This document shows positions 13,101-22,695 of a stretch of 64,000 bases of DNA, one piece after another. The stretch covers positions 1,054,001-1,118,000 of the forward strand of contig NC_067200.1 of assembly GCF_000699445.3 (NCBI RefSeq), in the 5' to 3' direction. The position numbers and the translations under genes are program-made. This DNA comes from Schistosoma haematobium. Lineage: Eukaryota; Platyhelminthes; Trematoda; Strigeidida; Schistosomatidae. The stretch's first letter is position 1. Every line of letters begins with the position of its first letter. The notes beneath the pieces are model-generated. The model searched no databases and was not told the origin of the DNA. It saw only the letters and a program-made list of their open reading frames with translations.

Positions 13101-16100
13101 GATGAACCTGTGTTAATCCTGACACATTGCTTTCCAATGAAGGTCCAGCTTTTCCTTGAAAATATTCACTGATGGGGCTGATACCACCTGTTCGGGTAAG
13201 GAGTTCCAATCATTGACTACTCGATGAGAAAAACGGGACCCCACTTTAAGTTTATTAGATCGTGGTTTATGAACCTTCTTGCTATGACCTCGGAGATTAT
13301 TAGTGCTGGAGGGAGCAAAAAGATAAGACATATTAACACCCGAATCATAATTAAAGATACGAAATGCCAGTATAAGGTCACCTCGTGTCACACGATACGA
13401 CAAGGGGAAAAGGTTTGGGCGTTTGAAACGCTCATCGTAAGGGAGTCTAGAAAGACCCTTCACTAATTTCGTTCCCACACGCTCAAGGGAGTTAGTATCC
13501 TTTATCAGACACGGGCTAGCTGCCTGGATACAGTACTCTAAATGTGGTCTTACATATATGGGATATAAAATTCGAAACGCTCAGTGAAGTGACCACAACG
13601 CACGAAAACCTTTGACAGCGGCAGCTTTGCAATGCGTAGTTGTTTTTAAATCATGACTTATTACTACTCCTAAGAAGTTTCCTATCCATTCATGTACAGT
13701 ACCTATTATTCCGAAGCTCGTGAGCTTCTGCATTGTACATTGTACAAGTGCACACTAAATAACGGTAGATAAAAGATCGCTATCGAAACCACTACCTGGA
13801 GCTGTAAGCTCTATCCAGTTGATATGAGGTGCGTTGAAGTCCCCAATGATGAGACAACATTCTGCCATACTCCAAGAACAGATGTGTCTTAGGATAAATT
13901 AACCAGCAAGACAAAACGGGCTACGGTATAATCCCCCTATAGTCACTAACCCATTTCTAGATTTAATCTTACAACATGCAACCTCACATGTGCCACTGAT
14001 ATGAGCCTCCGATATGGTTGATTGTATACAAAAGTGATCCCTAACGTATAATATTATACTTCCCCCTTTGCGACTTGAAACTATCACTTCTAATACAGAT
14101 ATAGCCTGCAATAATGAGAGAACCGTCTATATCTATTGTGAACCAAGTTTCTGTAACAACGATTATATCAGGACATCATTCTTCCACCATCAGATTTAAC
14201 TCGGACGTTTTATTTCTAAGACTACGAGCGTTCGTGTAGCACACACTTAAGGTGTTTTGGCAATCAATCGTTCTACCCATACAGGCCTCGGAAGCATTGG
14301 CTTCCAAGACCTGACTACCCGAAAACCCTTAATGGTAAGGTTATTTTCGCCATTTAGCTTGCGAGTTCTCAATTCTGTAAGAGCATTCTTCCACTTGATT
14401 CGATCCTCAAGCGGCTAATATGGTCGAATATGGATATTTGAGTAACGAGTTTTAGTGCGTTTTTCAATAATATATCTCTTTCTTCAAAACTCCCGAGAAT
14501 CAGCTTCAGGATTCTTCTTGGTTGGGTCTCGCCTCCAACCCATTTACCAAGTCGTATTACTTTTGTAATATATACCCCTGAAACCTCTTCAGGTAGTAGA
14601 TTTCTTACCACAGACTCCACTAACTACAGGTCATGTGCATGTCTTCTAGCAGGGTCGTTGTCTTTCGATTCCTCTAGATTCTAAATAATTTAATTATGAA
14701 GGGGTTTAGCTTCCTTTGAAATTGTGTTAACAGCTTTCGACTCTGATGTTAGATCCTGTATATTAACTACTGGTATCTTACGATTAGTTTTTATTGTAAC
14801 AGAGTCTTGGGAGTCGAGCGAGTGACTGACAACAATGTTAGACGAAGCTTTACTTTGGGACTTTGGCGGATTGGTTTGAGAGTCCACCAAGGACTTATCA
14901 AGTGAATAGTCATTAGTTTTAGCTGTCTTTCCTACTCTTCTGCGTTTTCGCGTAATCCATTTTCCATCAGTCGAAACATCTACATTAGAACAAATCGGGA
15001 CAGTAATTGTCTTATCTGGACCACTAGTCGCAGCTGTAGCAATATGGCCACCAACGTTTAATGAGATGTCACTCACTGATCGTTTCAGGGGAGAACGTTT
15101 AACTGCGGGTTGCACAGGTAGATGTCTGGCTTGCGCCGTGACAGCACTTACAACACTAACGCGATCTTCACCATCATTACCAATGTTACCAGTACGGCCC
15201 TCATCAACCTTCTTATTAGCCAGCATCAAGAGGATAAGTAATATTTTGCTCGCGCAACAAAAACTACAAAGCCAATGAGAGTTGAGCTTTGAGCACCTTT
15301 TATATGCAGTGGGGCTTAACCGAGTGCACATCTTATGGAACCACTTATTACACTCATCACATTGCATCCCTTCCTCCACGGGGACTAAAGCAATATGGTT
15401 GTCCACATTTATGAGTAGAGCTAGCCATCTTGAGAACCAACTACAACGGTGACACAAACAGGATATGTAAAAGAATTCTCAAACCTTAACTAAATAAATC
15501 AAGTAAAAGTCGACCAAGTATGCTTCGACGCAATAAATACACAAAAGAAAAATCAAAACACTCAATACAATATCACTTTAACTGGAGTAGATGCAATTAA
15601 AGTGTAAACAGTAGTTTTGATGTGTAATTTACGATTAAAACAGTTAATTAACTCAACGAGAAACAATACCACTGTCCTTTTCAGATAGTGCGGGAATGTT
15701 CTCAAGCAGTTTGTGGAACCCGAATACGACGGTGGTTTACATATTTGGTGAAACTGATGACAGATATACCTCGTGATATTCACATACATTATGTGGTCTA
15801 ATTTTGACGGTACATTCAACAATGACTTCAACTCTGCGACAGAAAGCAGAGGACAGGTCATGTTTGGATTTTGATGCGATATTGACTCATCCACTTGGCT
15901 AAATAGCGTTTTGGCATTCCAGCTGATATCGGTCAGTGATGAAATCCCCAAATTTAATTCTTAAATCAAAGCTCCAAAACATAATTCGGATTAATAACAT
16001 TTTTTGACCTCATTAGATAGATGGGCTTTTCAAGGTCACCTGAGCGTTTCGCAAAGGTCGTTCACAAATTCCAGTCTTTCTGATATATTTTAATCACAGT

Positions 16101-16466
16101 ATTTTAGCTGGTGCCTTGTATGAGATTATACTTCGCTTTTTATAATCACCAAGGACCAAGCCGTACCTGCAGGTACTACGAAACACAGCAAAAGAGTTGG
16201 GGTTCATACTTTATCTAAGCTACAGTTCTGTAGAAGTGAAATATTCATAGCAAAACAACAACAAGACCAGTACATACCCGAATATTTCCCGTTATAGTTT
16301 CATACAAGTTTACAGATGACCCAGTGAAAGAAGCAATAAAATGTTCACCACTTGCACTAACATCAAAAGAAGATACATGAGGACGAGGCTGAGGATTACA
16401 GGTTACTGAATTATGACCTGAATTTCTAGAAATACCGCTCGAAACGTCGAAGGAGGAATCTGGACA
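4148..16466 (-). CDS. PAAF1: Proteasomal ATPase-associated factor 1 (PAAF1), C-terminal five exons
   Basis: PAAF1 (Rpn14 in yeast) is a WD40 protein that binds Rpt ATPases of the 19S base and acts as a proteasome assembly chaperone or negative regulator. Exons in transcript order are 16466-16278, 12250-11969, 6020-5864, 4944-4603 and 4449-4148 (stop TAA at 4150-4148). They join in one frame: 1,272 nt, 423 residues plus stop. The phases agree at all four junctions (0, 0, 1, 1). Diagnostic stretches are VSSFDVSASGEHFIASF, RSLEGHVGDVYTCKFFPSGL, QLKIW, GHRTGILDTAIIDRGRNIAS followed by LRLWD, and ELTGVNCEPICGL near the end. The visible part is longer than the matching part of human PAAF1, with a polar insert (NSNNKNEPGG) before the GHRTGIL repeat. 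The third intron uses a GC donor. The N-terminal exons were not found; they lie upstream of 16466 or beyond the window. Confidence 0.88.
4991..5011. repeat. (TA)n microsatellite
   Basis: About ten TA dinucleotides in the PAAF1 intron between exons 4944-4603 and 6020-5864, directly beside an RTE remnant. Confidence 0.95.
5040..5760 (+). mobile_element. RTE-clade (SR3/Perere-3-like) RT C-terminal remnant
   Basis: On the + strand, broken frames spell the RT connection and C-terminus of an abundant schistosome RTE subfamily: NIHKGKGQILRYDTA near 5130, TLDGEALEEE near 5185, a degraded KYTYMKIIDKQGGPDADV near 5210-5260, then FLQLKNI. Further down, INSFLRTILNIH near 5430 and a KKKTKEHTTLRIESRYE-like tail to about 5700. 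It has many frameshifts and stops, is 5'-truncated, and lacks the catalytic palm. It lies antisense in a PAAF1 intron. This subfamily differs from the SR2-like copies at 300-2170 and 8170-11800. Confidence 0.7.
5861..5864 (-). other. Non-canonical GC 5' splice site of PAAF1 intron
   Basis: Read on the minus strand, the exon ends TATGAAG and the intron starts GCAAGT, with the acceptor AACAG before 4944. No GT near the exon end gives an open phase-compatible junction, while GC does (G plus TT makes the Val codon). AG|GCAAGT is the strong consensus typical of functional GC-AG introns. Confidence 0.7.
6600..6910 (-). mobile_element. RTE 3' end remnant (C-terminal tail)
   Basis: On the minus strand a degraded LLRRALLSSVGVSCRK-like stretch around 6730-6800 matches the RTE C-terminal motif (compare IPRRALFADAGTGWKK at about 1845-1890 and SGIGVDWKKSRGGQTKTW at 8370-8425). 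Flanking bases such as the TAC GTA ACA block resemble those at 8440-8540. Very old and incomplete. Confidence 0.45.
6911..7960. other. PAAF1 intron, no recognisable gene
   Basis: AT-rich intronic DNA. Two short ORFs (6958-7143 and 7532-7738) show no family resemblance. The block 7400-7560 has the look of a dispersed repeat but I cannot name it. Confidence 0.5.
7963..8150 (+). repeat. tRNA-derived SINE-like repeat with A and B boxes
   Basis: After (CAGT)4 at about 7962-7977 and CGTACGTACGTA near 7995, the sequence has an A-box-like TTAGCACAGAGATG at about 8029 and a good B-box, CGATTCAAATCCC, at about 8052. This is the arrangement of a pol III SINE head. It lies immediately beyond the 3' tail side of the RTE copy at 8170-11800, so SINE and RTE may be partners or just neighbours. 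No hammerhead core (CTGATGAG...GAAA) of the Sm-alpha type was found. Confidence 0.45.
8170..11800 (-). mobile_element. Near full-length degraded RTE-clade (SR2-like) retrotransposon
   Basis: All parts of an RTE element occur in order on the minus strand. A likely 5' region spans about 11800-11290. The APE-type endonuclease is at 11282-10710 (LHVGAFNVRTL, VCCVSETRIQ) and continues after a one-base shift with VAGDFNAQVGE near 10690 and DSDHALVRA near 10400. The linker is at about 9999-9747. RT is at about 9600-8938, with GVRQGCPLSPFLFNF and an intact YADD (LEYADDTVLF) at about 9020-9040. The C-terminus is at 8916-8572 (TYLGSLISPCG, VLLYGSETW) and 8427-8194. There are several frameshifts and stops. 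The whole copy fits in one PAAF1 intron (11968-6021), in the same orientation as the gene. Length about 3.5 kb suits the clade. Confidence 0.85.
12251..12985. other. PAAF1 intron, nothing recognised
   Basis: No convincing coding or repeat signal was seen; AT-rich and stop-rich on both strands. Confidence 0.5.
12990..15460 (-). mobile_element. Internally deleted CR1-type retrotransposon (Perere/SR1-like)
   Basis: ORF1 lies at 15457-14690 with a continuation at 14620-14369. Endonuclease pieces are at 14111-13899 (SRKGGSIILYVRDHF, GGLYRSP) and about 13885-13800 (CCLIIGDFNAP). RT C-terminus and tail are at 13478-13113 (NLFPLSYRVTRGDLI, LRGHSKKVHKPRSNK, VVNDWNSLPEQVV). The RT core with its catalytic Asp pair is absent: sequence passes from the endonuclease through a short palm remnant (KLTSFGIIGTVHEWIGNFL, near 13735-13680) to the C-terminus. 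So at least two internal deletions have occurred. It sits inside a PAAF1 intron, same strand as the gene, and cannot be autonomous. Confidence 0.82.
14690..15457 (-). pseudogene. CR1 ORF1 remnant with PHD-type zinc finger
   Basis: ORF1 proteins of CR1 elements are nucleic-acid-binding and often start with a PHD-like finger. Here the Cys-His pattern is clear: CDECNKWFHKMC followed about 20 residues later by WLCSFCC. A long low-complexity Ser/Lys/Thr region follows (RSPLKRSVSDISLN, TRKRRRVGKTAK). The reading opens for 255 codons; the rest of ORF1 continues at 14620-14369 (GVYITKVIRLGKWVGG, ILKLILGSFEERDILL) after a break. Confidence 0.7.
15461..16277. other. PAAF1 intron or CR1 5' region, no gene recognised
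   Basis: A 130-codon minus-strand opening at 15951-15562 has no recognisable family and starts without ATG; it may be the 5' untranslated region of the CR1 copy just downstream. Confidence 0.4.
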
Positions 16467-17291
16467 CTGAAAAAATTTGTTGATGACTGGGTTTTCTGAC
16501 GATAGTTTTAAGAGCTTCTAAAAAACAATTCGTTTGACAAATTAGCATTACAGGTGTAACCAAATCGCAAAAAACATTTTCGTTATCCGGTACCAACGAA
16601 AACCCTCTGTTCTCCAGTTTGTGATACTTGGTAGAAACTTACAAATTAGCGGCTCATAAGACTCACCAGTGTCATACTGATGAAACCATATGTATTTTTC
16701 ATTTTCACTATCAGTTACAAAAAATAATGTCCATTTACCTTAAAGCCTTATCCCAGTTTGGTTGAATTCTAAAACCTGTTTGTAACATTTACCGTAACGG
16801 TAACGTTCAAACCAGACACTTAATGATGCTGTAGGTCGTTAGAATTCAAATGGTTCAAATGGTTGTTGACGGAATAGAAGAAGCTTTCTCTTAACAGGCT
16901 TCCGTGTATAGTAGCAGAGAATCACCAAATCCTCCAGTCAGGAACCTAGGTATGTTAACAATAAAAGAGAAAATAGGAATTGGTAATTCAACCGCGCTAT
17001 TTAAAAAGGACAGTGGTATTTTTCCTCGCTGAATAAATTTGTTTGTTTTGACCGTTTAATACGTATCAAGACTACTGTTTTCACTTTAATTGAATTTATT
17101 TCAGTTAAAGTATTCGACTAGAGTATCGTTTTTACTGTTTTGTCGTTGGTACTCTTGAGTATCTTTTTTTCAACTGTATCTGTTAGTACTTTTGGTCCTA
17201 GCAATCTACAGCTCTTCACTTTTTGGTCATTGATTATTTTTTTGTTTTTGTTTCTGAGTATCATCGCATCTTGAAAAAGAACCCCTCCTAA
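16467..17291. other. Non-coding, presumed PAAF1 intron and CR1 5' region
   Basis: No further PAAF1 exon could be recognised on the minus strand. The right part, up to 17291, may be the 5' untranslated region of the + strand CR1 element that starts its ORF1 at 17292. Confidence 0.4.
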
Positions 17292-18395
17292 ATGACCGGA
17301 CAGTGTAAAAAAAGCAGTTGTCAACGTCAGGGTTGTCGTTATCCTGTTGAAAGCGGCATGCAGTGCGACGAGTGCAAAGGCTGATACCACGAAGTTTGCA
17401 CGAACTTAACGCCTGCTGCTTTCAAGCGGTTCAGTAAGAAGGGTTGTGTGTGGCTTTGTCAACAGTGCTGCTCGGATGCAAACAGCTTACTAACCGAGGC
17501 CATCTCACTGGTTGATGCTGCAAAGAAGTGTTTTAACAAGCATAGTCGGAACGCGTCAAACAGCACTCGATCTGTCGATACGCAAATCAACGTGAAGGAA
17601 ACTAGGGTTAGTCCGGTGATAGATGACTCACGCCCGTCAAAGAAGGAAAAGCAGTCTCCAAAGTGGCCTGCCTTAAACCAAAGCTCAAGAAAAGTAGGGT
17701 CTTCTGTCCCCCTTCTCCCAGATGGGATCCAACGGGAAACACCTAGAAGCCGCAATCGCAAGGCTCGATCGGTTTCAAACGGTAAACATAACACGACCTC
17801 TCAGGTCTTCGACAACCCCCCAAAACCCAACACTAGGTTTGACGCAACTGATATTGCTTCTACCAGCACCGTTGACGAATTGGTAAAGGTTGTAAGGAAG
17901 AAAAGTAGGGATATAAAAGGGAAACCTGCCCCCGTAAAAGTGGTTGAAAAATTGAAAGCTGATCATAGCGACAGATCAGCTATTTTTCAAAGAATCAAGG
18001 AGAGCGATAGCTCTGAACCGAAAGCTCGTTTTGAGCATGACATTGTACTGATTAGGCAGCTGCTTAATCAACTCATGCCTCAAAATATGACCGTGGTCAC
18101 CTTGCTAAAGGTGTACAGATTAGAGAGTCTAGCGGACTCGAAACCAAATCATTCCAGACTGCTTAAAGTAGTACTCAGCTCTTCGAACGAACGTGACCTA
18201 ATTTTACAAAATGGACACAAATTAAAAGGTTCAGGAGTCTTTATCTGAAAGGACCTACCGTTGGCAAACTTTGTTAAAAGACGGGAAGCCGAGAAAGAAC
18301 TACAACATAGGTTAGACGCTGGCGAAAAGGACCTGAAAATTGTAAATTTTCGGGTTGTAAGGCTTAGACAGAGAATGATGCCGAAGCCACTCTAG
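17292..18395 (+). pseudogene. CR1 ORF1 (PHD-type finger protein) with two stops
   Basis: Starts at ATG 17292. An N-terminal finger reads MQCDECKG, stop, YHEVC, then WLCQQCC, i.e. the conserved aromatic (Trp in related copies) of the PHD pattern has become TGA at 17382-17384. A second TGA at 18246-18248 splits the C-terminal part (KDLPLANFVKRREAEKEL after the break). The natural end is the TAG at 18393-18395. Middle region is Ser/Lys/Pro-rich. The C-terminal third (VTLLKVYRLESLADSKPN, LLKVVLSSSNERDLIL) resembles the nucleic-acid-binding part of other CR1 ORF1 proteins, compare 14620-14369 in the neighbouring copy. Confidence 0.75.
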
Positions 18396-21204
18396 GTGAA
18401 GCACGAAGGCACTTAAACAGGCTTCGGATCTGTTACACCAATGCACGAAGCTTACTTAATAAGCGATCGGAACTAGGTGTACAGATTGACTCTACAAAGC
18501 CAGACATAATCGCAGCAACAGAAACCTGGCTGACACAGGCTATAGATAGTATAGAACATGATTTCGAGGGCTTTACGTTAGTAAGGGCCGACAGAACACA
18601 AAAGCGCAAAGGAGGGGGAGTAGCTCTATTCATTAGGAATGCTATCCCATTTACCATTATTGATAGTGTATCCCATGAGAGTGTGACGTGTGAATTAGTT
18701 AGTTGCCGCTTGCAATGCAAGGGACAAGAGCTGCTGATTGGTTTGGTCTATCGCAGTCCAAGCTGTGAGGCAAATGAGATCCTGTTAAGCAGTTTCAATA
18801 CTTGGTCTAAAAGTGGTCGATGTCTAATCCTAGGGGACTTCAATGCACCTATGGTAGACTGGGAAAAACTGCCAACTAAATTGTCGGAGAATTCTTTCGA
18901 GCTGGAACTAGTTGATGGGATTATCACATGTGCTCTAGTGCAACATGTGAAAGAAGCGACAAGGTACGATCCGGACACTGAATCATCCTTATTAGATCTT
19001 ATACTGTCTCACTATGAGGATGATGTTGCGAACCTCCATCATATGCCACCCTTAGGTAAAAGTGACCACACAGTTTTAACTTTTGACTTCTATATACCTG
19101 CCTGTCATGAGGACGCGTCAGTCCATTCCAGACCCAACGTCTGGAAAGCAAACATACCAGACATCATGCACTCAGCATCGTTAATGGATTGGACAATGGA
19201 CCCAGAATCCTCCATTGAAACGGCTTGGGACGCATTTCGAAATTCATACTTAAAAGTTACCACACGTCACATCCCTTGGACTATACCAAAGGTGCCGAAA
19301 AACTCACCACCATGCTTCAATAGGGAGGTCCGTATCCTTCTCCGTAAGAAAAGGAAAATGTGGGATAGATTTAGGTTACTGGGGACTGATGAGTCAAAAT
19401 CTCAGTATCGAAAGGCTCGGAACACTTGTGCCTCGACCCTCCGTAAGTCTAGAAAATTGTACGGAGAAAAACTTGTTAAGGAATCCATAGAATGTCCTAA
19501 ACGCTTGTATTCCTATGTAAACCAAAGGACAAGGAGAAAATGAAATATTCCTGCTCTATGGGGAGATAGTACTGCTTCATCATTAGTGGAGGACGACTTT
19601 GGTAAGGCTCAAGCGTTCTCGATCTACCATAGAAGCACCCTCCTCGTCAGCGTATACAGATCCCCCATACATACACTGGATAGCGTGACCATTAAAGAAC
19701 TCGATGTCTTTGGACTACTAAATAAGCTTGACATAAGTAAATCCACGGGGCCCGATGAATTACATCCTAGGCTACTGAAGGAATCATCTAACTTCGTTGC
19801 AAGCCCTTTAAGTACATGCTTTAACCTATCCGTTACGCATGGTCGCTTACCGAAAGATTGGAAAAACGCCATAGTAAGTCCTGTCTTCAAAACAGGCACG
19901 AAACACAAACCTGAGAACTACCGCCCCGTAAGCCTAACTAGTGTGGTTGTTAAAATCTTAGAAAAGATTATTCGGAAGAAGATGTTTAAGTATCTCGATA
20001 AAAACCGGATCCTCTCGGAGAAGCAGCACGGCTTCAGAATAGGTTATTCTTGTCTCACCAACTTATTAGTGGCTCGTGAAAGCTGGTGTGCTCTTAAGAA
20101 CCAAAAGCTACCTGTAGATGTCGCCTTCATTGATTTCAGTAAAGCTTTTGATAAAGTTCCGCACAACCGGCTGTTATATAAGTTAAGAAAAGTCGGGATT
20201 GGAGGCAATTTATTGATGTGGATAAAAGACTTCTTAGTTGGGCGTCAACAAAGAGTTCGGGTGAACTCAAAGTTATCTAGCTGGGAAACTGTGCTTAGTG
20301 GAGTGCCCCATGGTACAGTTTGGGGCCAGTGCTATTCCTCTTGTATGTAAATGACCTTCCTCGTCTCCTATCATCATCAGTCTTGCTATCTTGACGATGT
20401 CAAGATATGGAAAGCGATACGATGTAAGAGTGATAGCTTAGAACTTCAAAACGACCTGAAGAAGTTATCTGAATGGTCTCAAACATGGCAGTTGCCGATA
20501 AATACATCCAAGTGTGTTGTGATTCATATCGGTCATCAAGGCACAGATACATGCATGATGAATAACACTGAGCTACCTGTCTTCCAGACATATAATGACT
20601 TAGAAGTTATCGTTAGTCAAGACTTAAAGACTTCTGCACACTGCCGTGCAATAGCCGCCAAAAGTTTTAGAACGTCATGGTCAATACGTAGGGCTTTTAG
20701 TCATGTCAACGCTAAGACATTTTTGACTTTGTATACAGTGTCCGTTCGTCCTAAACTTGAGTACTGCATACAAGCGGCTAGCCCCTGCTTAAAAAAGACA
20801 GTGAGCTTCTGGAAAAGGTTCAGAGAACGGCGACTAAGCCGGTTCCCGGAATAGCAAAGCTTCCGTATGAATCTCGACTGGCCAAGCTGAACCTTTTCCC
20901 GTTGTCATATCGCAGAACTAGAGGCGACTTGATTACAGTCTACAGATTGCTTAGTGATAAATTTGCAACTAACATGCTCTCATTTTTCTTGTCTTCCAAA
21001 ACAGAGAATTTACGAGGACACTCCAAAAAAGTTCACAAGCCGAGAACAAATTACTTGTCAGCTGACTATCGACTTTCCCATCGAATCATCAACGAGTGAT
21101 ATTTACTAACTCAGCACGTGGTTGAGGCTCCATCCGTCGACTCTATCAAAAGAATGTTGAATCAACTGAGAGACCACCATTGTCAAGACTTACATAGGCC
21201 ATAG
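18368..21204 (+). pseudogene. CR1 ORF2 endonuclease-reverse transcriptase, broken
   Basis: The APE-type endonuclease runs from about 18420 to 19130: CYTNARSLLNKRSEL, ATETWL, GGGVALFIR, VYRSP, CLILGDFNAPMVDW and GKSDHTVL, so its catalytic residues are visible. RT follows from about 19680: KSTGPDELHPRLLKE, NYRPVSLTSV, QHGFRIGYSC, VAFIDFSKAFDKVPHNRLL, then GVPHGTVWGQ, where Q of the usual GVPQG has become H. The usual F/YADD reads YLDD here because of two neighbouring frame changes. The TGA at 19541 separates endonuclease from RT in the same frame. Further shifts follow 20854. It resembles other CR1 ORF2 proteins in domain order and length. Confidence 0.82.
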
Positions 21205-22007
21205 AGCATCCTGTCCTTCCCAAACTGAAACTGAAATCATATTATGATGCTGTTCTTGGTCCTTAAGAATGGGTCAAGTTACCTGTGCAAGGACTCCTGG
21301 GAAGTTGCTTGAACTAACTCGGCCGGCAGAGCGTTTCAGCATTTGACAAATCTTACGGAGTAAAAGTTATGTCTACAATCCGTTATGCTATGTTGTGTCT
21401 CCAGTTTCTGGTTGTTACCCCTTAGTTTAGTGTTCGAACTAAGCTTAAGTAGGTGTGTAAGAAGATGTCCAGAAGTATTAGGGATACTGTAAGCCATCAA
21501 AAGGTCACTTCTAAGACGCCTATACTCTAATGGGTAAAAGTCTAGTGAATAGAGGTGCTCTTCGTAATGTTTAAATTTGAGTCCTCGAACTGATTTCGTG
21601 GCTCGCCTTTGGATACGCTCCAAAGTGTCCTTGTCCTTTTAGAGCGAGGGGGAAAGTACTGTGTTTCCGTACTCTAAATGGGGGCGGATGAAACTATTGA
21701 AGATTGTATGAAAAGTTTTTCCATCAAACTGTCCAAAAATGCGCTTCAATGTTACCAGTGCAAGGTTTGCTCGGAAGGCATTTTTGACACAGCGTAAGAC
21801 TTTAAATCATGGGGCACCAGGACTCTTAATTCTTTTTCGACTGTGATACTTCCAGAGAGGAGTTTCCCAAGTTATAACTGTAGTCTGCAACATGTCGCAG
21901 ATGAACTACTTTACACTTTGAAGTGTTAAAGGTAAGTCCATTATCATCTGTCCGACTCTGAAGTCGAGTCAGATCCTCCTGAAGTGCCTGTCAGTCGTCT
22001 TGGTTGC

Positions 22008-22695
22008 GTATTATTATTATTATTATTATTATTATTCACAAACATCTTATGGGTACATAAGTGTTGTGAAGAAACCATTTCGGGTTTCTTCAGAAAATGC
22101 AATAATACACAATTTTCAATAATGTTAGCATTATACTTGCCATATTTAAAAAATAAAATATTTAAAAAAAATTTAGAATAATAATAGTAGAATATTAATA
22201 ATAATAAATCGGGTCTGTGTAACTGAGAAGAATATTGAATTGAGTTTAAAGAAGGAAATGGAGAAAATAAGGGAATAGAAATAAAGGAGACGTGAAATAA
22301 GCAAACAGTCTAATAGGCGTGTTTATGAACAGAGAAGAAGAAAAAACGACCATGTGTGTATCGTTAAATTAGTAACAAAAAATAATTTATCATTGTAGTA
22401 AGATATGACACTAGAATAAATGTTTGTGCAGTTATAGTTTAGAGTGATGCTATGAAAGTCACAATTAAGTGAAAAGGATAATAAAATATCACTCTGTATG
22501 AGTCATATATGCATAGTGAAGATAAAACGAATCAGAGAAGCTAATTAAAGTGTAACACAAGTTATTGTTTTAATTACAAACTTCGTAATCTTGAGAATAA
22601 GATTTATTTAGAAAGAAAGAAGAGAAAGAAAAGAAGTGAACACCTAGTGAAAAGGTTCATCCATGATAAGAATAATAATTGTGTAATGAATATCT
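22008..22695 (-). mobile_element. ~0.65 kb (TAA)n-tailed repeat, copy 1
   Basis: Minus-strand orientation. The 3' end is a (TAA)n tail seen as (TTA)n at 22009-22036. The body is shared with 25958-26607 over its whole length, up to ATCATGGATGAACC at about 22668, where this copy continues a further ~25 bp. A perfect 9-bp hairpin GAAGAAACC/GGTTTCTTC lies at 22068-22091. No ORF of note. It interrupts CR1 ORF2 just after its FADD motif. Could be a SINE-like element or a 3'-end fragment of a larger retrotransposon. Confidence 0.65.
22068..22091. repeat. Perfect inverted repeat (9-bp stem, 6-nt loop)
   Basis: GAAGAAACC, loop ATTTCG, GGTTTCTTC, near the 3' end of repeat copy 1; identical stem and loop in copy 2 at 26014-26037. 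Confidence 0.85.

Larger units (their letters stand above)
17292..21204 (+). mobile_element. Nearly complete, inactivated CR1-type retrotransposon
   Basis: Both ORFs of a CR1 element are present in order: ORF1 at 17292-18395 and ORF2 from about 18368 to the TAG at 21202-21204, with a short overlap. Breaks include two in-frame TGA in ORF1, a TGA at 19541, a compensated double shift between about 20320 and 20395, and a frame change and further TGA after 20854. The tail closes with LSHRIINE and HHCQDLHRP. It belongs to the same broad family as the copy at 12990-15460 (shared LRGHSKKVHKPR) but is oriented oppositely. Its exact 5' end is not defined. Confidence 0.85.

Noticed and set aside
15562..15951. 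Minus-strand 130-codon ORF as a PAAF1 or novel exon
   Set aside because: It lies between two PAAF1 exons whose phases already join, has no good start and no recognised domain.
12990..21204. Inverted CR1 pair around PAAF1 exon 16466-16278 as a driver of circular RNA
   Set aside because: The two copies are opposite in orientation and related, but nucleotide identity over the LRGHSKKVHKPR region looks only around two-thirds by eye, too low for strong pairing.
21204..21336. Facing 3' ends of two CR1 elements as a single palindromic element
   Set aside because: The two RT C-termini belong to different subfamilies and are not reverse complements.
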